DNA of 64,000 nt from Gordonia humi (GCF_014197435.1 NZ_JACIFP010000003.1:1-64000); one strand, 5' to 3'. Shown: positions 53,742 to 62,731, counted from the first letter of the stretch. Notes: generated by a model not told the origin, from the sequence alone. Translations and numbers: made by a program.

Positions 53742-53834
53742 GGTAGGTCCTCCTGGTCAGGATCGAGTAGGGCGGGAACGAACTCGTCGGAGTCGGGATC
53801 GAAGGTCCACCACCGCTCGTCGACGAGGAAGCAT

Positions 53835-54413
53835 TCAGCGGGGCTCGCCCTCGTCGACTCGGGCAGGGCGTGCCTTCCCCGCGATCATGAGTTCATTCAT
53901 CTGTCCTGGTGCGATCGAGGGCTCCTCGACCGGCCCAGGCGCAGCTGGTGCAGGTTCGCGTCGTTGTGCGAGGTCGGTGTCGATCCAGTCGCCGAGTTCG
54001 GGTGGGAGGCCGCGGTAGGGCGGGGCGTCGAGTTTGCGGCACTGGTTGATATCGCAGCTTGCTATACCGAAGTCGCGGACGATCGCCAGGAACGGCCGTA
54101 GGTACTGGGTGTGCCAGGAGGCCATGTCGGGCCAGTACGGGCGTCCGGTCTTCCCCTCGGCGTGGATCTGTGTGTAGGCAGCTCGGTGCGCGGTCATCAG
54201 CGCGGTCAGCTCCTCGACCAGGCGCGGGTGGCGGTACCAGCAGGGCGGGATCTTCTCGATGATCTCGTAGCGGTAGCGCAGCCAGTCGACCCACCGTACG
54301 AGCTCGTCCCACAGACGCGCCGCGGCGACCCGGTCGAGACTGTCCCAACAGAATCGAGACGGCCGGAACACGTCGGCACGCATCTGGTCGACATCGATGT
54401 CGTCAATGCTCAT
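53835..54413 (-). CDS. conserved transfer-region protein of unknown function
   Basis: 192 residues, soluble, mainly helical, with many aromatic residues (WDELVRWVDWLRYRYEIIE; PPCWYRHPRLVEELTALM; WPDMASWHTQYLRPFL). There is no signal peptide or membrane helix. Its start overlaps the stop of the TraG gene by four bases, so it was translated with the coupling protein and probably has a related function in conjugation. Family not recognised. Confidence 0.7.
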   Translation of the reverse strand: MSIDDIDVDQMRADVFRPSRFCWDSLDRVAAARLWDELVRWVDWLRYRYEIIEKIPPCWYRHPRLVEELTALMTAHRAAYTQIHAEGKTGRPYWPDMASWHTQYLRPFLAIVRDFGIASCDINQCRKLDAPPYRGLPPELGDWIDTDLAQRREPAPAAPGPVEEPSIAPGQMNELMIAGKARPARVDEGEPR

Positions 54414-55192
54414 CGCAGCTGTCCTGCCGTCCTCAGATCCGCCAGGTCAGCGTCAGTGTTGCCGGTAGCGCGGATGTGCTCGAACAGAGCGGTCGAGTCG
54501 GTGACCGCCGCAGCGTGCTCGGGTCGGTCCCACACGGTCGGCAGGTGCACGATGACCGGACGGGTGTTCCGGTAGATCATCAAGGCTTGATCTTCCGGGA
54601 GTTCGCGGATCTCTTGGGGACTGAGCACTCGTCGTTCGCGGACATCACCGGGCCGCTCTGATTGCGGCTCCATCCAGGTCCCGAACAGACGCGAGACCGA
54701 TTCGAGTTCGTCGATGTCGCCCAGGCCCGGCAGAATCATCCGGTTCGGTGCGTTGATCGTGAACTCTTCACCGGCATATTGGCCCCACCGTTTGATGTTC
54801 TGGATCCGGTTGTGTGCGAACGCCCAGATACTGATACCGCGGCCGCCGGAGTCGGTCATTTTCCCGGGCAGGTCCGGTATCGGCGCGATGTTGTTGACCT
54901 CGTCGAGGACCAGTCGGGCGGGAACCGTAAGGCGCAGGCTCGGCTCTCGTTGAGAGGCCAGATCCAGAATCGAGTAGACCTCGCTGGTCATAGCCGCGAC
55001 GATCGGTGCAGCCTTGGGTTGAGTGGACTGACACGCCAGGTACAGGGTGTTCGCGCCGTCGAGCACGAACGCTTCCAGGTCGATGGATTGGTCGGCCGGG
55101 ACGTCGACCATGCGGCGGATCGCCGGGTCAGCGAGGGGGTCGAGCATCGTGGTCGCGGTGGAGAACACATCCGAGACCGATGAGGACTGCGA
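54410..55192 (-). pseudogene. TraG/VirD4 coupling protein, 3' part
   Basis: About 260 residues of the ATPase of a type IV coupling protein: LYLACQSTQPKAAPIVAAMT, Walker B region RLVLDEVNNIAPIPDLP, SIWAFAHNRIQNIKRWG and FTINAPNRMILPGLGDIDEL with the later DQALMIYRNTRPVIVHLP. It is cut by IS3 copy 3 at 55193. The protein would deliver relaxase-DNA to the secretion channel at the membrane. With the 5' part also truncated, the gene is dead. Confidence 0.87.
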
Positions 55193-55265
55193 GTCGGGGC
55201 TGGTGCACGAGTTGGTGACATCTGATCTGGCTTGCCCTGCCGGGGCGGCCTGGAAGGATGTTGTT

Positions 55266-55574
55266 GTGCCCAAGCCCTATCCCCAGGAGTTCCGCGACGA
55301 CGTTGTTCGCGTCGCTCAGAATCGTGAAGACGGTGTGACGCTCGAGCAGATCGCCGCCGACTTCGGTATCCATCCCATGACGTTGCAGAAGTGGATTCGC
55401 AAGGCCGACGTGGAGGCCGGGATCAAGCCCGGCACGACCGCCGCGGCATCCCAGGAGCTCCGGGAGGCCAAGCGGCGTGTGCGACTGCTGGAGCAGGAGA
55501 ACGAGGTCCTGCGCCGCGCTGCTGCCTACCTGTCCCAGGCGAATCTGCCGGGAAAAGGTGGTACCCGCTCGTGA
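55266..55574 (+). CDS. IS3-family OrfA, element c copy 3
   Basis: 102 residues, identical to copy 1 OrfA, same GTG start and GTGA overlap. Confidence 0.88.
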   Translation: MPKPYPQEFRDDVVRVAQNREDGVTLEQIAADFGIHPMTLQKWIRKADVEAGIKPGTTAAASQELREAKRRVRLLEQENEVLRRAAAYLSQANLPGKGGTRS

Positions 55575-56431
55575 GCGAGCTCGCCGCTGACGGCATCCCC
55601 GTCACGGTGGCGTGCCGGGTACTCAAGATCGCTCGTCAGCCCTACTACCGATGGCTCAAGAACCCGGTCACCGATGCCGAACTCGCCGAGGCGTACCGGG
55701 CCAACGCCCTGTTCGACGCGCACCGAGAGGATCCGGAATTCGGCTACCGCTACCTGGCCGATGAAGCTGAGACCGCGGGCGAGAAGATGTGCCGGCGCAC
55801 CGCCTGGCGAATCTGCTCAACCGGTGGCTGGACCAGTGCCATCAGCAAGAAGGGCCGCGGCAAGCATCGCAAGGCCGGCCCACCCGTGCACGACGATCTC
55901 GTCGAGCGAGACTTCGCCGCCGTGGGCCCGAACGAGCTGTGGCTCACCGACATCACCGAGCACTGGACGGCGGCGGGAAAGCTGTACCTGTGCGCGATCA
56001 AGGACGTCTATTCGGGCCGCATCGTCGGGTATTCGATCGACTCCAGGATGAAGTCCTGCCTGGCCGTGGCCGCACTGAACAGCGCCGTCGCCAGGCGGGG
56101 CGACGTCACAGGCTGCGTCCTACACAGCGATAGAGGATCTCAATTTCGCTCGAAGAAGATGCAGAAGGCTATCACCCGGCACGGCATGCTCGGGTCGATG
56201 GGAAGGGTCGGCGCTGCCGGGGACAACGCGGCCATGGAGAGCTTCTTTTCACTGCTACAGAACAACGTCCTCGACCGCCGATCCTGGGCCACCAGAGACG
56301 AGCTCCGGGCCGCCATCGTGCACTGGATCGAACGCACCTACCACCGCCGCAGACGACAAGACCGCCTCGGCAGATTGACCCCCATCGAATTCGAGACAAT
56401 CATCAACCACGAGGCCCCTCAGGCCGCGTGA
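55571..56431 (+). CDS. IS3-family OrfB transposase, element c copy 3
   Basis: 286 residues, identical to copy 1 OrfB with all DDE residues; intact. Confidence 0.9.
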   Translation: MSELAADGIPVTVACRVLKIARQPYYRWLKNPVTDAELAEAYRANALFDAHREDPEFGYRYLADEAETAGEKMCRRTAWRICSTGGWTSAISKKGRGKHRKAGPPVHDDLVERDFAAVGPNELWLTDITEHWTAAGKLYLCAIKDVYSGRIVGYSIDSRMKSCLAVAALNSAVARRGDVTGCVLHSDRGSQFRSKKMQKAITRHGMLGSMGRVGAAGDNAAMESFFSLLQNNVLDRRSWATRDELRAAIVHWIERTYHRRRRQDRLGRLTPIEFETIINHEAPQAA

Positions 56432-56463
56432 CTAACCGTGTCACCTAACCGTGCATCAGCCCC

Positions 56464-56640
56464 GTCCATCAGATTGCGTAGGTCGCTGGCCCATTCGGGA
56501 TAGTGCGCGGCCAGGATCTGATACGGCTGGGCAACGTCCATCGTGCTTATCCACTGACGAACCTCCATCAACGACCGGCCGTCGATCGCGGCCGCCATCA
56601 TCGCGCACCGCAACACCGTCGCACCGCGGGGTCTCCCCAA
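56464..56640 (-). pseudogene. TraG/VirD4 coupling protein, internal 5' fragment
   Basis: About 58 residues (RGATVLRCAMMAAAIDG, EVRQWISTMDVAQPYQIL, HYPEWASDLRNLMDG) that precede the 3' part in frame when IS3 copy 3 is removed. Upstream of about 56640 the family sequence, including the Walker A motif and the membrane helices, is absent. So the gene was already 5'-truncated or rearranged. Confidence 0.75.
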
Positions 56641-56729
56641 AAGTTCGAGTCCTTCACACTGCCACCGGCGTGTCGGTCACTAATCCTGGGCAAGTTGTAG
56701 TGCAAGCTACTGCTTGGAGGAGGAAGATA

Positions 56730-56942
56730 ATGGCAGACCCGAGGGTGAAGACCCATACAGCACATATGAGTTTCCGTGTTCCAGAGGCGGTCAAGTCTGC
56801 AGCACGGCAAGGCGCAGCCGATGCTGGGATGAGCCTCACAGACTGGATTACCCTGCTCATCGCGCAGGGGGCTGACCAAGTTGATCTGATTCCCAACCGA
56901 CTCAAAAAGCAGGAGGAGCTCGACTTTCAACTAACAGCTTAG
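56730..56942 (+). CDS. small ribbon-helix-helix-like protein
   Basis: 70 residues. HMSFRVPEAVKSAARQGAADAGMSLTDW in outline (key parts MSFRVPEAVKSAA and GMSLTDWITLLIA) is the strand-helix-helix pattern of RHH regulators and MobC/CopG-like plasmid proteins. GGAGGAGGAAG lies directly before ATG 56730. A perfect terminator follows, so it is a single-gene unit just upstream of rep. It may repress rep or act as an accessory to transfer. Its base composition is less GC-rich than its neighbours. Confidence 0.7.
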   Translation: MADPRVKTHTAHMSFRVPEAVKSAARQGAADAGMSLTDWITLLIAQGADQVDLIPNRLKKQEELDFQLTA

Positions 56943-56947
56943 AAATA

Positions 56948-56982
56948 CGAGTTCCTCCGGTCGGGCAAACCGGAGGAACTCG
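56948..56982 (+). terminator. perfect 14-bp terminator hairpin
   Basis: CGAGTTCCTCCGGT (56948-56961) pairs perfectly with ACCGGAGGAACTCG (56969-56982), six bases after the stop at 56942, followed by TGAAAATT. Confidence 0.75.
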
Positions 56983-56996
56983 TGAAAATTAGATCG

Positions 56997-57018
56997 AGTC
57001 TGGGCTGCAACCCAGACT
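56997..57018 (+). promoter_or_regulatory. hairpin in the rep leader
   Basis: AGTCTGGG/CCCAGACT with a six-base loop, 21 bases before the TTG start of the rep candidate. Could be a translational or copy-control structure. Confidence 0.4.
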
Positions 57019-57039
57019 AGCTACCCCGAAGGGACAGTC

Positions 57040-58368
57040 TTGGCGGACTGGTCTCAGGGTAGCGCGCACCCTGATGCTGTTTCAACCGTAGCCACATATT
57101 TGCGTGGCGGCGTGTCGTCGACGGCGCGCTCGACCCTTGTGGTCGACGTCGACACCACCACTCCCCTACCCCGCCCTATGCCGGTGTCGGGGCCTCGCTC
57201 GGCTGCCCTCTACGCGCGTGCGTGCGGCACCCGCCTCTACCGCGGGTCCTCGCCGCTCCTCCGCCGCCGCGGGCAGATACGCACCGGGCCGTACCTGCTG
57301 CGCTCACTCGGCATCCACCGACCCTCGACGCTCGCACTCCCCCCAGACGCACACCAAGGCATCGCGTGCTGGACCACCGACATCGACTGGCTCATGAAAG
57401 CCGACATCGCCTACCAACTCCACTACCGGACCGTCCGTCCCCTGGTCTGCGACGTCCACGGCCGCGGCGGCGTCAGCCGCAAAGCCTTCCGCGCCGTCTG
57501 CGCAGCCCGCGCACACTTCGCCGACTGGACCAACGGACGAGGCAGCCGCCCAGCGGTCGCCACCCTCCAGGCCATCACCGGACTATCCAAAGCCGTCATC
57601 CAACGCGCTACCCGCCTCATGCGAGCCCTCGGCCTAGCCACCGAAATCATGCGCGGCCGCCAACGCACCTACCGCGAACGCATGGCCTCCTGGCGCGTCC
57701 GCGACAAAGGTCGCGGATGGGCGTCAGTGTGGGCGCTGCACCCGCCCCGTAATCCACAGGTCAACCAGCTCAAAGAACGCCTCGATCCCCGCCCGAACAA
57801 GTCGGTGACACCCCATCCCCGAAGGGGTCCCTTTAGGGCCCTATCTCACGAAAGATTTCACTCACTAGAGCACGACACAGGCTCCGCCTGTGAAGAAAAG
57901 CGCCGCGCTCCGCGCGACAGCACCGACGAAAGGGCTGGGTCGAAGCGGAAACATCGTGCAGTCGATCCACAAGCGGTCAAACTCGCCGCTCACTGGCTCT
58001 CAGACCCACAAACACCGCGCTGGGCACACCGACACTCGGCCAAAGGCTGGGCACCACTGCTGACCGCACCAGCAGCCCACAACTGGGTATCAGCCGACAT
58101 CAACCAACTCATCCGCGACTACCGAGGCATCACCGGACACTGGATCGCCACCGACCCACACCACCCCATCAAACTCCTCGCCGGCATCCTCAAATGGCAC
58201 GGTAAGGACAACCTCGACGACCGACCCGCAGCCGCCATCCTCGCCCAAGAGACTGAGGCCCAGGCTCGGCGCACATTGATCGCAGGATGCCGACGATGCA
58301 GCGAGTACGGCTGGATCATCGATGATTCTGGACTTGAAGCCGAGCCTGTCGTCCGATGCAGTCACTAA
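57040..58368 (+). CDS. rep: plasmid replication initiator candidate (Rep)
   Basis: 442 residues from TTG 57040 (GAAGGGA upstream). Central region (about 165-205) looks like a winged helix: RPAVATLQAITGLSKAVIQR, then ATRLMRALGLATEIM. The C-terminal region from about 315 (VDPQAVKLAAHWLSD, WAHRHSAKGWAPLL) is a second helical domain, ending with a CRRCSEYGW zinc-like motif. It resembles Rep proteins of actinobacterial theta plasmids in layout, and its position upstream of repeat-rich AT DNA and parA supports that reading. It could instead be a large HTH regulator. A low-complexity link at residues 265-310 joins the halves. Confidence 0.6.
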   Translation: MADWSQGSAHPDAVSTVATYLRGGVSSTARSTLVVDVDTTTPLPRPMPVSGPRSAALYARACGTRLYRGSSPLLRRRGQIRTGPYLLRSLGIHRPSTLALPPDAHQGIACWTTDIDWLMKADIAYQLHYRTVRPLVCDVHGRGGVSRKAFRAVCAARAHFADWTNGRGSRPAVATLQAITGLSKAVIQRATRLMRALGLATEIMRGRQRTYRERMASWRVRDKGRGWASVWALHPPRNPQVNQLKERLDPRPNKSVTPHPRRGPFRALSHERFHSLEHDTGSACEEKRRAPRDSTDERAGSKRKHRAVDPQAVKLAAHWLSDPQTPRWAHRHSAKGWAPLLTAPAAHNWVSADINQLIRDYRGITGHWIATDPHHPIKLLAGILKWHGKDNLDDRPAAAILAQETEAQARRTLIAGCRRCSEYGWIIDDSGLEAEPVVRCSH

Positions 58369-58563
58369 CTTAGCTGTACTATCTTAGCTAGCTAACCTAG
58401 CTATTGTGCCCCGACTCACTCGGCTGCCTGGGAAAATGAATATAGCTAGCGTAGCTAGCACACCTATTATTGCATCTGTACCTAGGTACGCTAGAGTGTC
58501 TGCCATAGCCCGTCGAGCGAGCCTCGATTGAGTAGCGATTCAAACTAGAAGGAGGCATCGGTA
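58369..58563. repeat. TAGCTA-rich repeat cluster between rep and parA
   Basis: TAGCT/AGCTA units recur: TTAGCTGTACTATCTTAGCT (58373-58392), AGCTAACCTAGCTATT (58391-58406), ATAGCTAGCGTAGCTAGCAC (58442-58461), and CTAGGTACGCTAG near 58482. A further block GGCTAGCTTCCCTAGCTACC follows the small gene after parA (59667-59686). The DNA is AT-richer than the surroundings. This arrangement suits a partition centromere (parS), iterons of an origin, or both. Confidence 0.6.
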
Positions 58564-59340
58564 ATGCAGCCACGCAAGATTGCTTTTGCAAACCAAAAGG
58601 GAGGCGTCGGTAAAACCGCGACGACCTTAGGGCTTGCGTCCGCTGCTGCAGCCCAAGGTATTGACGTGCTGGTCGTGGATGCCGACCCCCAGGGAAACAG
58701 CACCAACGGACTGTCCGCGAGCCTCGAGGAGGGACAGTTGACGACTTTCGACCTCATGAACTCAACCCAAACGGGAAGAGCTGCCGAGGCTATCGTGGCA
58801 ACCGAGTGGGATCACGTTGACCTGATCCCGACTGATTCCCAGCTCGCAAATATCGAGTCGGACGGGTCAAACGACCTGATTTTCCGCCTTGACATCGCGT
58901 TCGAAGGGGTGGACCTGAGCAGCTACGGACTCGTTCTATTTGACTGCCCACCCTCGCTGGGCAAGATTCTATTCTCAGTCCTCTGTGCTGCCGACGGCGT
59001 TGTCGCGGTGACAGAGCCGACCATCGACGCCGTCGACGGCGTTGTGAAGCTGTCAGAGACAATCGAGTTAGTTCGCCGACGGCCGAACCCGAGCCTCGCG
59101 TTCGACAAGATCGTCGTCAGCCGAAAGCGGGGGACAGGTGAGCACTCGTTCCGTGAGGGCGAGCTTCGCTCCGAGTTTGGCGATCTCGTCGCCAGGACGG
59201 TCATCCCGGACCTCGCCGCACGCCAGGACGCGCATAGCGCCCGAACGCCGATACACAAGCACAAAGGAGGGAAGTCGCTCCGCCTTCAAGTCGCGTACGA
59301 CGATCTCCTCCAGGAACTTCGACAGGAGGTCTCAGCATGA
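58564..59340 (+). CDS. parA: ParA-family partition ATPase
   Basis: 258 residues. Deviant Walker A NQKGGVGKTATTLGL (about residue 10-24), Walker A' VVDADPQGNSTNG (about 37-49), and Walker B LVLFDCPPSLGKIL are all in place. It belongs to the short, no-HTH ParA type (Ib-like), which pairs with a small RHH centromere binder. GGAGG lies before ATG 58564, and its stop overlaps the next gene by four bases. It moves plasmid copies apart on nucleoid-bound gradients. Confidence 0.95.
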   Translation: MQPRKIAFANQKGGVGKTATTLGLASAAAAQGIDVLVVDADPQGNSTNGLSASLEEGQLTTFDLMNSTQTGRAAEAIVATEWDHVDLIPTDSQLANIESDGSNDLIFRLDIAFEGVDLSSYGLVLFDCPPSLGKILFSVLCAADGVVAVTEPTIDAVDGVVKLSETIELVRRRPNPSLAFDKIVVSRKRGTGEHSFREGELRSEFGDLVARTVIPDLAARQDAHSARTPIHKHKGGKSLRLQVAYDDLLQELRQEVSA

Positions 59341-59672
59341 CCGTCGAACGCAAGCCTGCAATTTCGCGCATCACCAAGCATCCAGCAGAGGATCTTCCTG
59401 AACGCCCTGGCGCCGAACCCGCACGTAGCGCTCCTGGGCATCAAGAGCCGATGCGCCCGTACTCAACTGCCGAGGTCCCGTCGGACGGCGGGGGAGAGGT
59501 AGAGCGGTTCAGCGATCAGCTCAACACCAAGATGCGGCCGAGTACCAGGCGTGCTCTAGGGGAAGCCATCATCGTTCACGAGTACCGCAGCGGATCGAAA
59601 GCCAGCATCCAATCAGTGATCGATGCGGCGATCCTCGAATACATCGACAAACACGACCTCAAGCGTGGCTAG
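59337..59672 (+). CDS. small centromere-binding partner of ParA (RHH type)
   Basis: 111 residues. The first 45 are polar and Pro-rich, probably disordered, the place where type Ib ParB proteins carry an Arg finger for ParA. The C-terminal part (FSDQLNTKMRPSTRRALGEAI, then SIQSVIDAAILEYI) is an RHH-like DNA-binding fold. Overlap with parA of 4 bases (ATGA). It probably binds the TAGCTA repeats on either side. Confidence 0.78.
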   Translation: MTVERKPAISRITKHPAEDLPERPGAEPARSAPGHQEPMRPYSTAEVPSDGGGEVERFSDQLNTKMRPSTRRALGEAIIVHEYRSGSKASIQSVIDAAILEYIDKHDLKRG

Positions 59673-59778
59673 CTTCCCTAGCTACCCTTGGTATGTTCAG
59701 TCCACTTAGGTATAGAACTGCGCTAACGCGGCGCTCGCGTACCTGACTAATCGAATGGGTGTTCGATACAGTGTGTAG

Positions 59779-60165
59779 GTGAATGAGAAGCAAGGTGGTG
59801 GCCCGGTCCGTGGCATCTCGTCGCAGACCGGGCCACCGCTTCGTTTGCAGTGGGAGACCGGAAGCAGGGTCATCCATCTCTACGATCCGCCGGAGCCGGT
59901 ATCGATCTCCATGCGCTCGATCGACCCTGTTATCGGACAGCCAGGCTACAGCTCCTCGCCCACGCATCCGAGTCTGCGCGTGCGTGCCGCCGGTATCCGC
60001 GTCGAACCGGCCGTGGACGGGTACTTACTTACGGCAGTGCGACCTTCAGACGGCCAGTGGAGGGCGATAGTGCACATCGAACTACGCAGCGCGAACGGCC
60101 GAACCGGGATACAAGTCCCGGTGTGGGTACAGCCAGAAGCTGTCCGCAGAAAGGAAGATCTGTGA
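59779..60165 (+). CDS. hypothetical protein
   Basis: 128 residues from GTG 59779. Beta-rich sequence with an LQWETGSRVIHLYDPPEP start and WRAIVHIELRSANGRTGIQVPVWV end; no signal peptide or transmembrane helix and no family recognised. Its stop overlaps the start of the 60162 gene (GTGA), so the two form a small operon downstream of the par genes. Confidence 0.55.
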   Translation: MNEKQGGGPVRGISSQTGPPLRLQWETGSRVIHLYDPPEPVSISMRSIDPVIGQPGYSSSPTHPSLRVRAAGIRVEPAVDGYLLTAVRPSDGQWRAIVHIELRSANGRTGIQVPVWVQPEAVRRKEDL

Positions 60166-60374
60166 CCGAAGATGTAGAGACAGCAGGTGGGGGAGTGATC
60201 GACCGCAAGTCCAACCGCGGCCGCCGACGGCGCCCGGTGTCGAACTGCATCGCGATCGTGCGACCGCCCGGCGGCCCGACCGCGATTAGGGTGGTCGTCA
60301 GCGACGAGCTCGGCCAGGCGCAGTGGTTCCCGATCACGTCACAGTTCTCGACCACAGAGAACGAAGGGGGCTGA
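60162..60374 (+). pseudogene. hypothetical protein, 3' end cut by IS3 copy 4
   Basis: About 68 native residues (GTG 60162 after GGAAG), basic RKSNRGRRRRPVSNCIAIV followed by beta strands. The last codons and TGA (60372-60374) lie in the IS end beginning at 60367, so the native C-terminus is lost. Function unknown. Confidence 0.6.
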
Positions 60375-60398
60375 TGCACGGTTAGGTGACACGGTTAG

Positions 60399-61259
60399 TC
60401 ACGCGGCCTGAGGGGCCTCGTGGTTGATGATTGTCTCGAATTCGATGGGGGTCAATCTGCCGAGGCGGTCTTGTCGTCTGCGGCGGTGGTAGGTGCGTTC
60501 GATCCAGTGCACGATGGCGGCCCGGAGCTCGTCTCTGGTGGCCCAGGATCGGCGGTCGAGGACGTTGTTCTGTAGCAGTGAAAAGAAGCTCTCCATGGCC
60601 GCGTTGTCCCCGGCAGCGCCGACCCTTCCCATCGACCCGAGCATGCCGTGCCGGGTGATAGCCTTCTGCATCTTCTTCGAGCGAAATTGAGATCCTCTAT
60701 CGCTGTGTAGGACGCAGCCTGTGACGTCGCCCCGCCTGGCGACGGCGCTGTTCAGTGCGGCCACGGCCAGGCAGGACTTCATCCTGGAGTCGATCGAATA
60801 CCCGACGATGCGGCCCGAATAGACGTCCTTGATCGCGCACAGGTACAGCTTTCCCGCCGCCGTCCAGTGCTCGGTGATGTCGGTGAGCCACAGCTCGTTC
60901 GGGCCCACGGCGGCGAAGTCTCGCTCGACGAGATCGTCGTGCACGGGTGGGCCGGCCTTGCGATGCTTGCCGCGGCCCTTCTTGCTGATGGCACTGGTCC
61001 AGCCACCGGTTGAGCAGATTCGCCAGGCGGTGCGCCGGCACATCTTCTCGCCCGCGGTCTCAGCTTCATCGGCCAGGTAGCGGTAGCCGAATTCCGGATC
61101 CTCTCGGTGCGCGTCGAACAGGGCGTTGGCCCGGTACGCCTCGGCGAGTTCGGCATCGGTGACCGGGTTCTTGAGCCATCGGTAGTAGGGCTGACGAGCG
61201 ATCTTGAGTACCCGGCACGCCACCGTGACGGGGATGCCGTCAGCGGCGAGCTCGCTCAC
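60399..61259 (-). CDS. IS3-family OrfB transposase, element c copy 4
   Basis: 286 residues, identical to the other OrfB copies, with DDE residues intact. Confidence 0.9.
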   Translation of the reverse strand: MSELAADGIPVTVACRVLKIARQPYYRWLKNPVTDAELAEAYRANALFDAHREDPEFGYRYLADEAETAGEKMCRRTAWRICSTGGWTSAISKKGRGKHRKAGPPVHDDLVERDFAAVGPNELWLTDITEHWTAAGKLYLCAIKDVYSGRIVGYSIDSRMKSCLAVAALNSAVARRGDVTGCVLHSDRGSQFRSKKMQKAITRHGMLGSMGRVGAAGDNAAMESFFSLLQNNVLDRRSWATRDELRAAIVHWIERTYHRRRRQDRLGRLTPIEFETIINHEAPQAA

Positions 61260-61564
61260 GAGCGGGTACCACCTTTTCCCGGCAGATTCGCCTGGGACAG
61301 GTAGGCAGCAGCGCGGCGCAGGACCTCGTTCTCCTGCTCCAGCAGTCGCACACGCCGCTTGGCCTCCCGGAGCTCCTGGGATGCCGCGGCGGTCGTGCCG
61401 GGCTTGATCCCGGCCTCCACGTCGGCCTTGCGAATCCACTTCTGCAACGTCATGGGATGGATACCGAAGTCGGCGGCGATCTGCTCGAGCGTCACACCGT
61501 CTTCACGATTCTGAGCGACGCGAACAACGTCGTCGCGGAACTCCTGGGGATAGGGCTTGGGCAC
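61256..61564 (-). CDS. IS3-family OrfA, element c copy 4
   Basis: 102 residues, identical to the other OrfA copies; intact. Confidence 0.88.
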   Translation of the reverse strand: MPKPYPQEFRDDVVRVAQNREDGVTLEQIAADFGIHPMTLQKWIRKADVEAGIKPGTTAAASQELREAKRRVRLLEQENEVLRRAAAYLSQANLPGKGGTRS

Positions 61565-61756
61565 AACAACATCCTTCCAGGCCGCCCCGGCAGGGCAAGC
61601 CAGATCAGATGTCACCAACTCGTGCACCAGCCCCGATCGAACGAGTGTCCGCTAATCCTGACATTTGATGGACTAGTGCTCGCCGATCCGGTCCTCCTGG
61701 GAGTGGCGCCCAGTCCACGCTGAGCGCTAACTCGCTTGGTTGCTGTGCGACCTCTA

Positions 61757-62731
61757 GGGCGTGTCTCCTAAGTGTGGGGGTGCTTGGCGGGCATGCTGTT
61801 TCGGTGGCGATGACGTCTTCGAGGTATCAGGTCTTCACCGATGAGCAGTGGGCGCGGATCGAACCACTGTTGCCGTCGAATGTGGGTAGAGCAGCGCGGC
61901 CGTTTGGTGATCATCGGCGAGTGGTCGAGGGCATTGCCTATCGGTACCGGACGGGTATTCCGTGGCGGGACTTGCCTCGTGAGGTGTTCGGGCCGTGGCA
62001 GACGGTGTGGAAGCGGCATCGCCGCTACGCCCAGGACGGTACGTGGGACCGTGTGTTGGCACACGTGCTCGCCGAGGCTGATGCGGCTGGGCGGATCGAC
62101 TGGAACCTGTCAGTGGATGCGACGATCGCGCGTGCGCATCAGCATGCGACAAACACCCCGCGCCCGGATCAGGACACAGGGGGCAGCATCGAATCACAAG
62201 AACCTCGCCCTTGACGGAGGTGAACCCGCAGGTCACGGGATCGGTAGGTCGCGGGGCGGGTTGACCACGAAAATTCATCGCGCCGTGGACGGCCGGGGAC
62301 GACCGTTGGTGAACATCGTGACCGGTGGTCAACGTAACGACGGGGCGATGCTCGCCGAGGTCCTCGCCGATATCTACGTTCCGCGGATCGGTGCCGGTCG
62401 GCCGCGGACTCGCCCGGACGCGGTCCTGGCTGATAAGGCTTATGCGACTGGCGTCAACCGGACCATCCTGCGAGGCAAGCAGATCGCAGTGGTGATCCCG
62501 GAGAAGTCCACCCAGGTCAACTCTCGCAAGAAACGCGGCCGCAATGGTGGCCGTCCACCGTCGTTCGACGCCGAACGCTACAAGGACCGAAATGTTGTCG
62601 AGCGCTCCTTCGCCTGGTCCAAGCAATGGCGGGGACTGGCCACCCGCTACGACAAACTCGCGATCACCTACCGCGCCGGCGTCACTTTGAACGCCATCCT
62701 CAACTGGCTACAGCATTTGGGAGACACGCCC
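61757..62731 (+). mobile_element. IS5-family element, copy 2 (975 bp)
   Basis: Same ends and proteins as copy 1 at 4117-5091, opposite orientation, with a TA duplication at 61755-61756 and 62732-62733. The 122 bases between IS3 copy 4 and this element hold no gene. Confidence 0.93.
61810..62214 (+). CDS. IS5-family transposase, N-terminal ORF (copy 2)
   Basis: 134 residues from ATG 61810, identical to copy 1, ending after the GGGGG run at 62179-62183 where reading must shift for the catalytic half. Confidence 0.85.
   Translation: MTSSRYQVFTDEQWARIEPLLPSNVGRAARPFGDHRRVVEGIAYRYRTGIPWRDLPREVFGPWQTVWKRHRRYAQDGTWDRVLAHVLAEADAAGRIDWNLSVDATIARAHQHATNTPRPDQDTGGSIESQEPRP

Larger units (their letters stand above)
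55196..56463 (+). mobile_element. IS3-family element c, copy 3
   Basis: 1268 bp with a GTC duplication on both sides (55193-55195, 56464-56466), inserted in the traG-like gene. Same orientation as copy 1. Confidence 0.95.
60367..61634 (-). mobile_element. IS3-family element c, copy 4
   Basis: 1268 bp, opposite to copy 3. Flanking triplets AAG and GAT do not match, so no target duplication: another recombination junction. Copies 3 and 4 bracket the rep-par block as inverted repeats. Confidence 0.92.

Noticed and set aside
53741..53834. Possible 30-codon ORF between the small membrane protein and the 53835 gene
   Set aside because: A protein-like frame ends in LLDPDQEDLP but no ATG, GTG or TTG start could be found for it.
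58369..58563. TAGCTA repeats as a CRISPR array
   Set aside because: Units are 6-8 bases with irregular spacing, palindromic and beside rep-par; no spacers and no cas genes.
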